Shown piece after piece: positions 63,673-64,000 of a DNA stretch of 64,000 nt. The position numbers were made by a program, and so were the translations under genes. Position 1 is the stretch's first letter; every line of letters begins with the position of its first letter. This DNA comes from Cymbomonas tetramitiformis (taxonomy: Eukaryota > Chlorophyta > Pyramimonadophyceae > Pyramimonadales > Pyramimonadaceae): the NCBI GenBank assembly GCA_001247695.2, contig LGRX02026965.1, positions 1-64,000 on the forward strand. The letters are read 5' to 3'. A model generated the notes under the pieces. The model was not told where the DNA came from and did not search any database. It saw nothing but the letters and a program-made list of their open reading frames with translations.

Positions 63673-64000
63673 CTTTGTCGCGCGTTGCTATCTGAGTTCC
63701 TTGAAATCTCTCCTCAGTGCGCGCTCTCAGCGACTACAAACATCGAGAATTTACAGAGGTAGGTAATTATTGCCATGTGCACCGTACGTTGCGTCCAGTG
63801 AAAGACGGTCACTTTTCACCCACAGAGCCTGACCAAACTCTGGCATTTTTTGTGTCAAATACGCGAACGCTTACGAGCTAGTGCACAACGCTAAGGTACA
63901 CAAATGATGTCTCAAGTCCAAGACGATGCCTATTCGGTCAGTTGACGGGTCAAGCTCAGCTAACGGCCAAGTTGAAACTTGTTTTGATAACAGAATATCC
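63673..64000. other. Upstream flank of the channel gene
   Basis: Directly 5' of the channel start codon on the minus strand, so the promoter is expected here. No specific motif recognised. Confidence 0.4.

Overview
The window is nuclear DNA of a eukaryote, most likely a green alga (a large-genome prasinophyte such as Cymbomonas would fit, but that is inference). Two host genes are split by many short GT-AG introns. The rest is mostly retrotransposons, minisatellites and AT-rich intergenic DNA. No prokaryotic operon, rRNA or tRNA gene was seen.

Layout. (1) 1-6120: 3' part of a Ty3/gypsy LTR retrotransposon (element 1) with an unbroken pol and its 3' LTR. (2) 8124-12307, minus strand: an intron-rich gene for CLP1, the polynucleotide kinase-like mRNA 3'-end processing factor; I could place about 11 exons, and all internal junctions but the first keep frame. 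(3) 13144-29743: a complete 16.6-kb Ty3/gypsy element (element 2) with TGTACC...GGTACA LTRs, a perfect 5-bp target duplication (CGGGT), candidate primer-binding site, polypurine tract, gag, and a very long pro-pol. (4) 30475-33808: a complete 3.3-kb gag-only element with 165-bp LTRs differing at one base, and target duplication TATGA. (5) 36466-38204: gag plus start of protease of another gypsy-like element, interrupted by a small fold-back insertion. (6) 38.4-45 kb: gene-poor, with dispersed repeats, hairpins and a small unrecognised two-exon candidate gene. (7) 45026-63672, minus strand: a large gene for a BK/Slo-type K+ channel (hydrophobic S0-S6, GYGD filter, RCK1, RCK2), with minisatellites in its introns.

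The most unusual system is the element 1/element 2 family. The pol of both copies carries two DNA-methyltransferase-like domains: a phage Dam-type (NPPY) domain between RNase H and integrase, and a cytosine-C5-type domain after the chromodomain. Element 2 also carries hundreds of copies of a GCATGCAAC core: in one orientation inside its gag, pro-pol N-extension and pol coding sequence, and in the opposite orientation inside both LTRs. The LTR arrays, the pol array and much of the others have a 21-bp period. The arrays are absent from the matching pol position in element 1. One base missing from one repeat unit explains why the region between gag and protease looks like a separate ORF. Retrotransposon-borne cytosine methyltransferases are already known from algae; the dual-methyltransferase plus CATG-array arrangement is what deserves follow-up.
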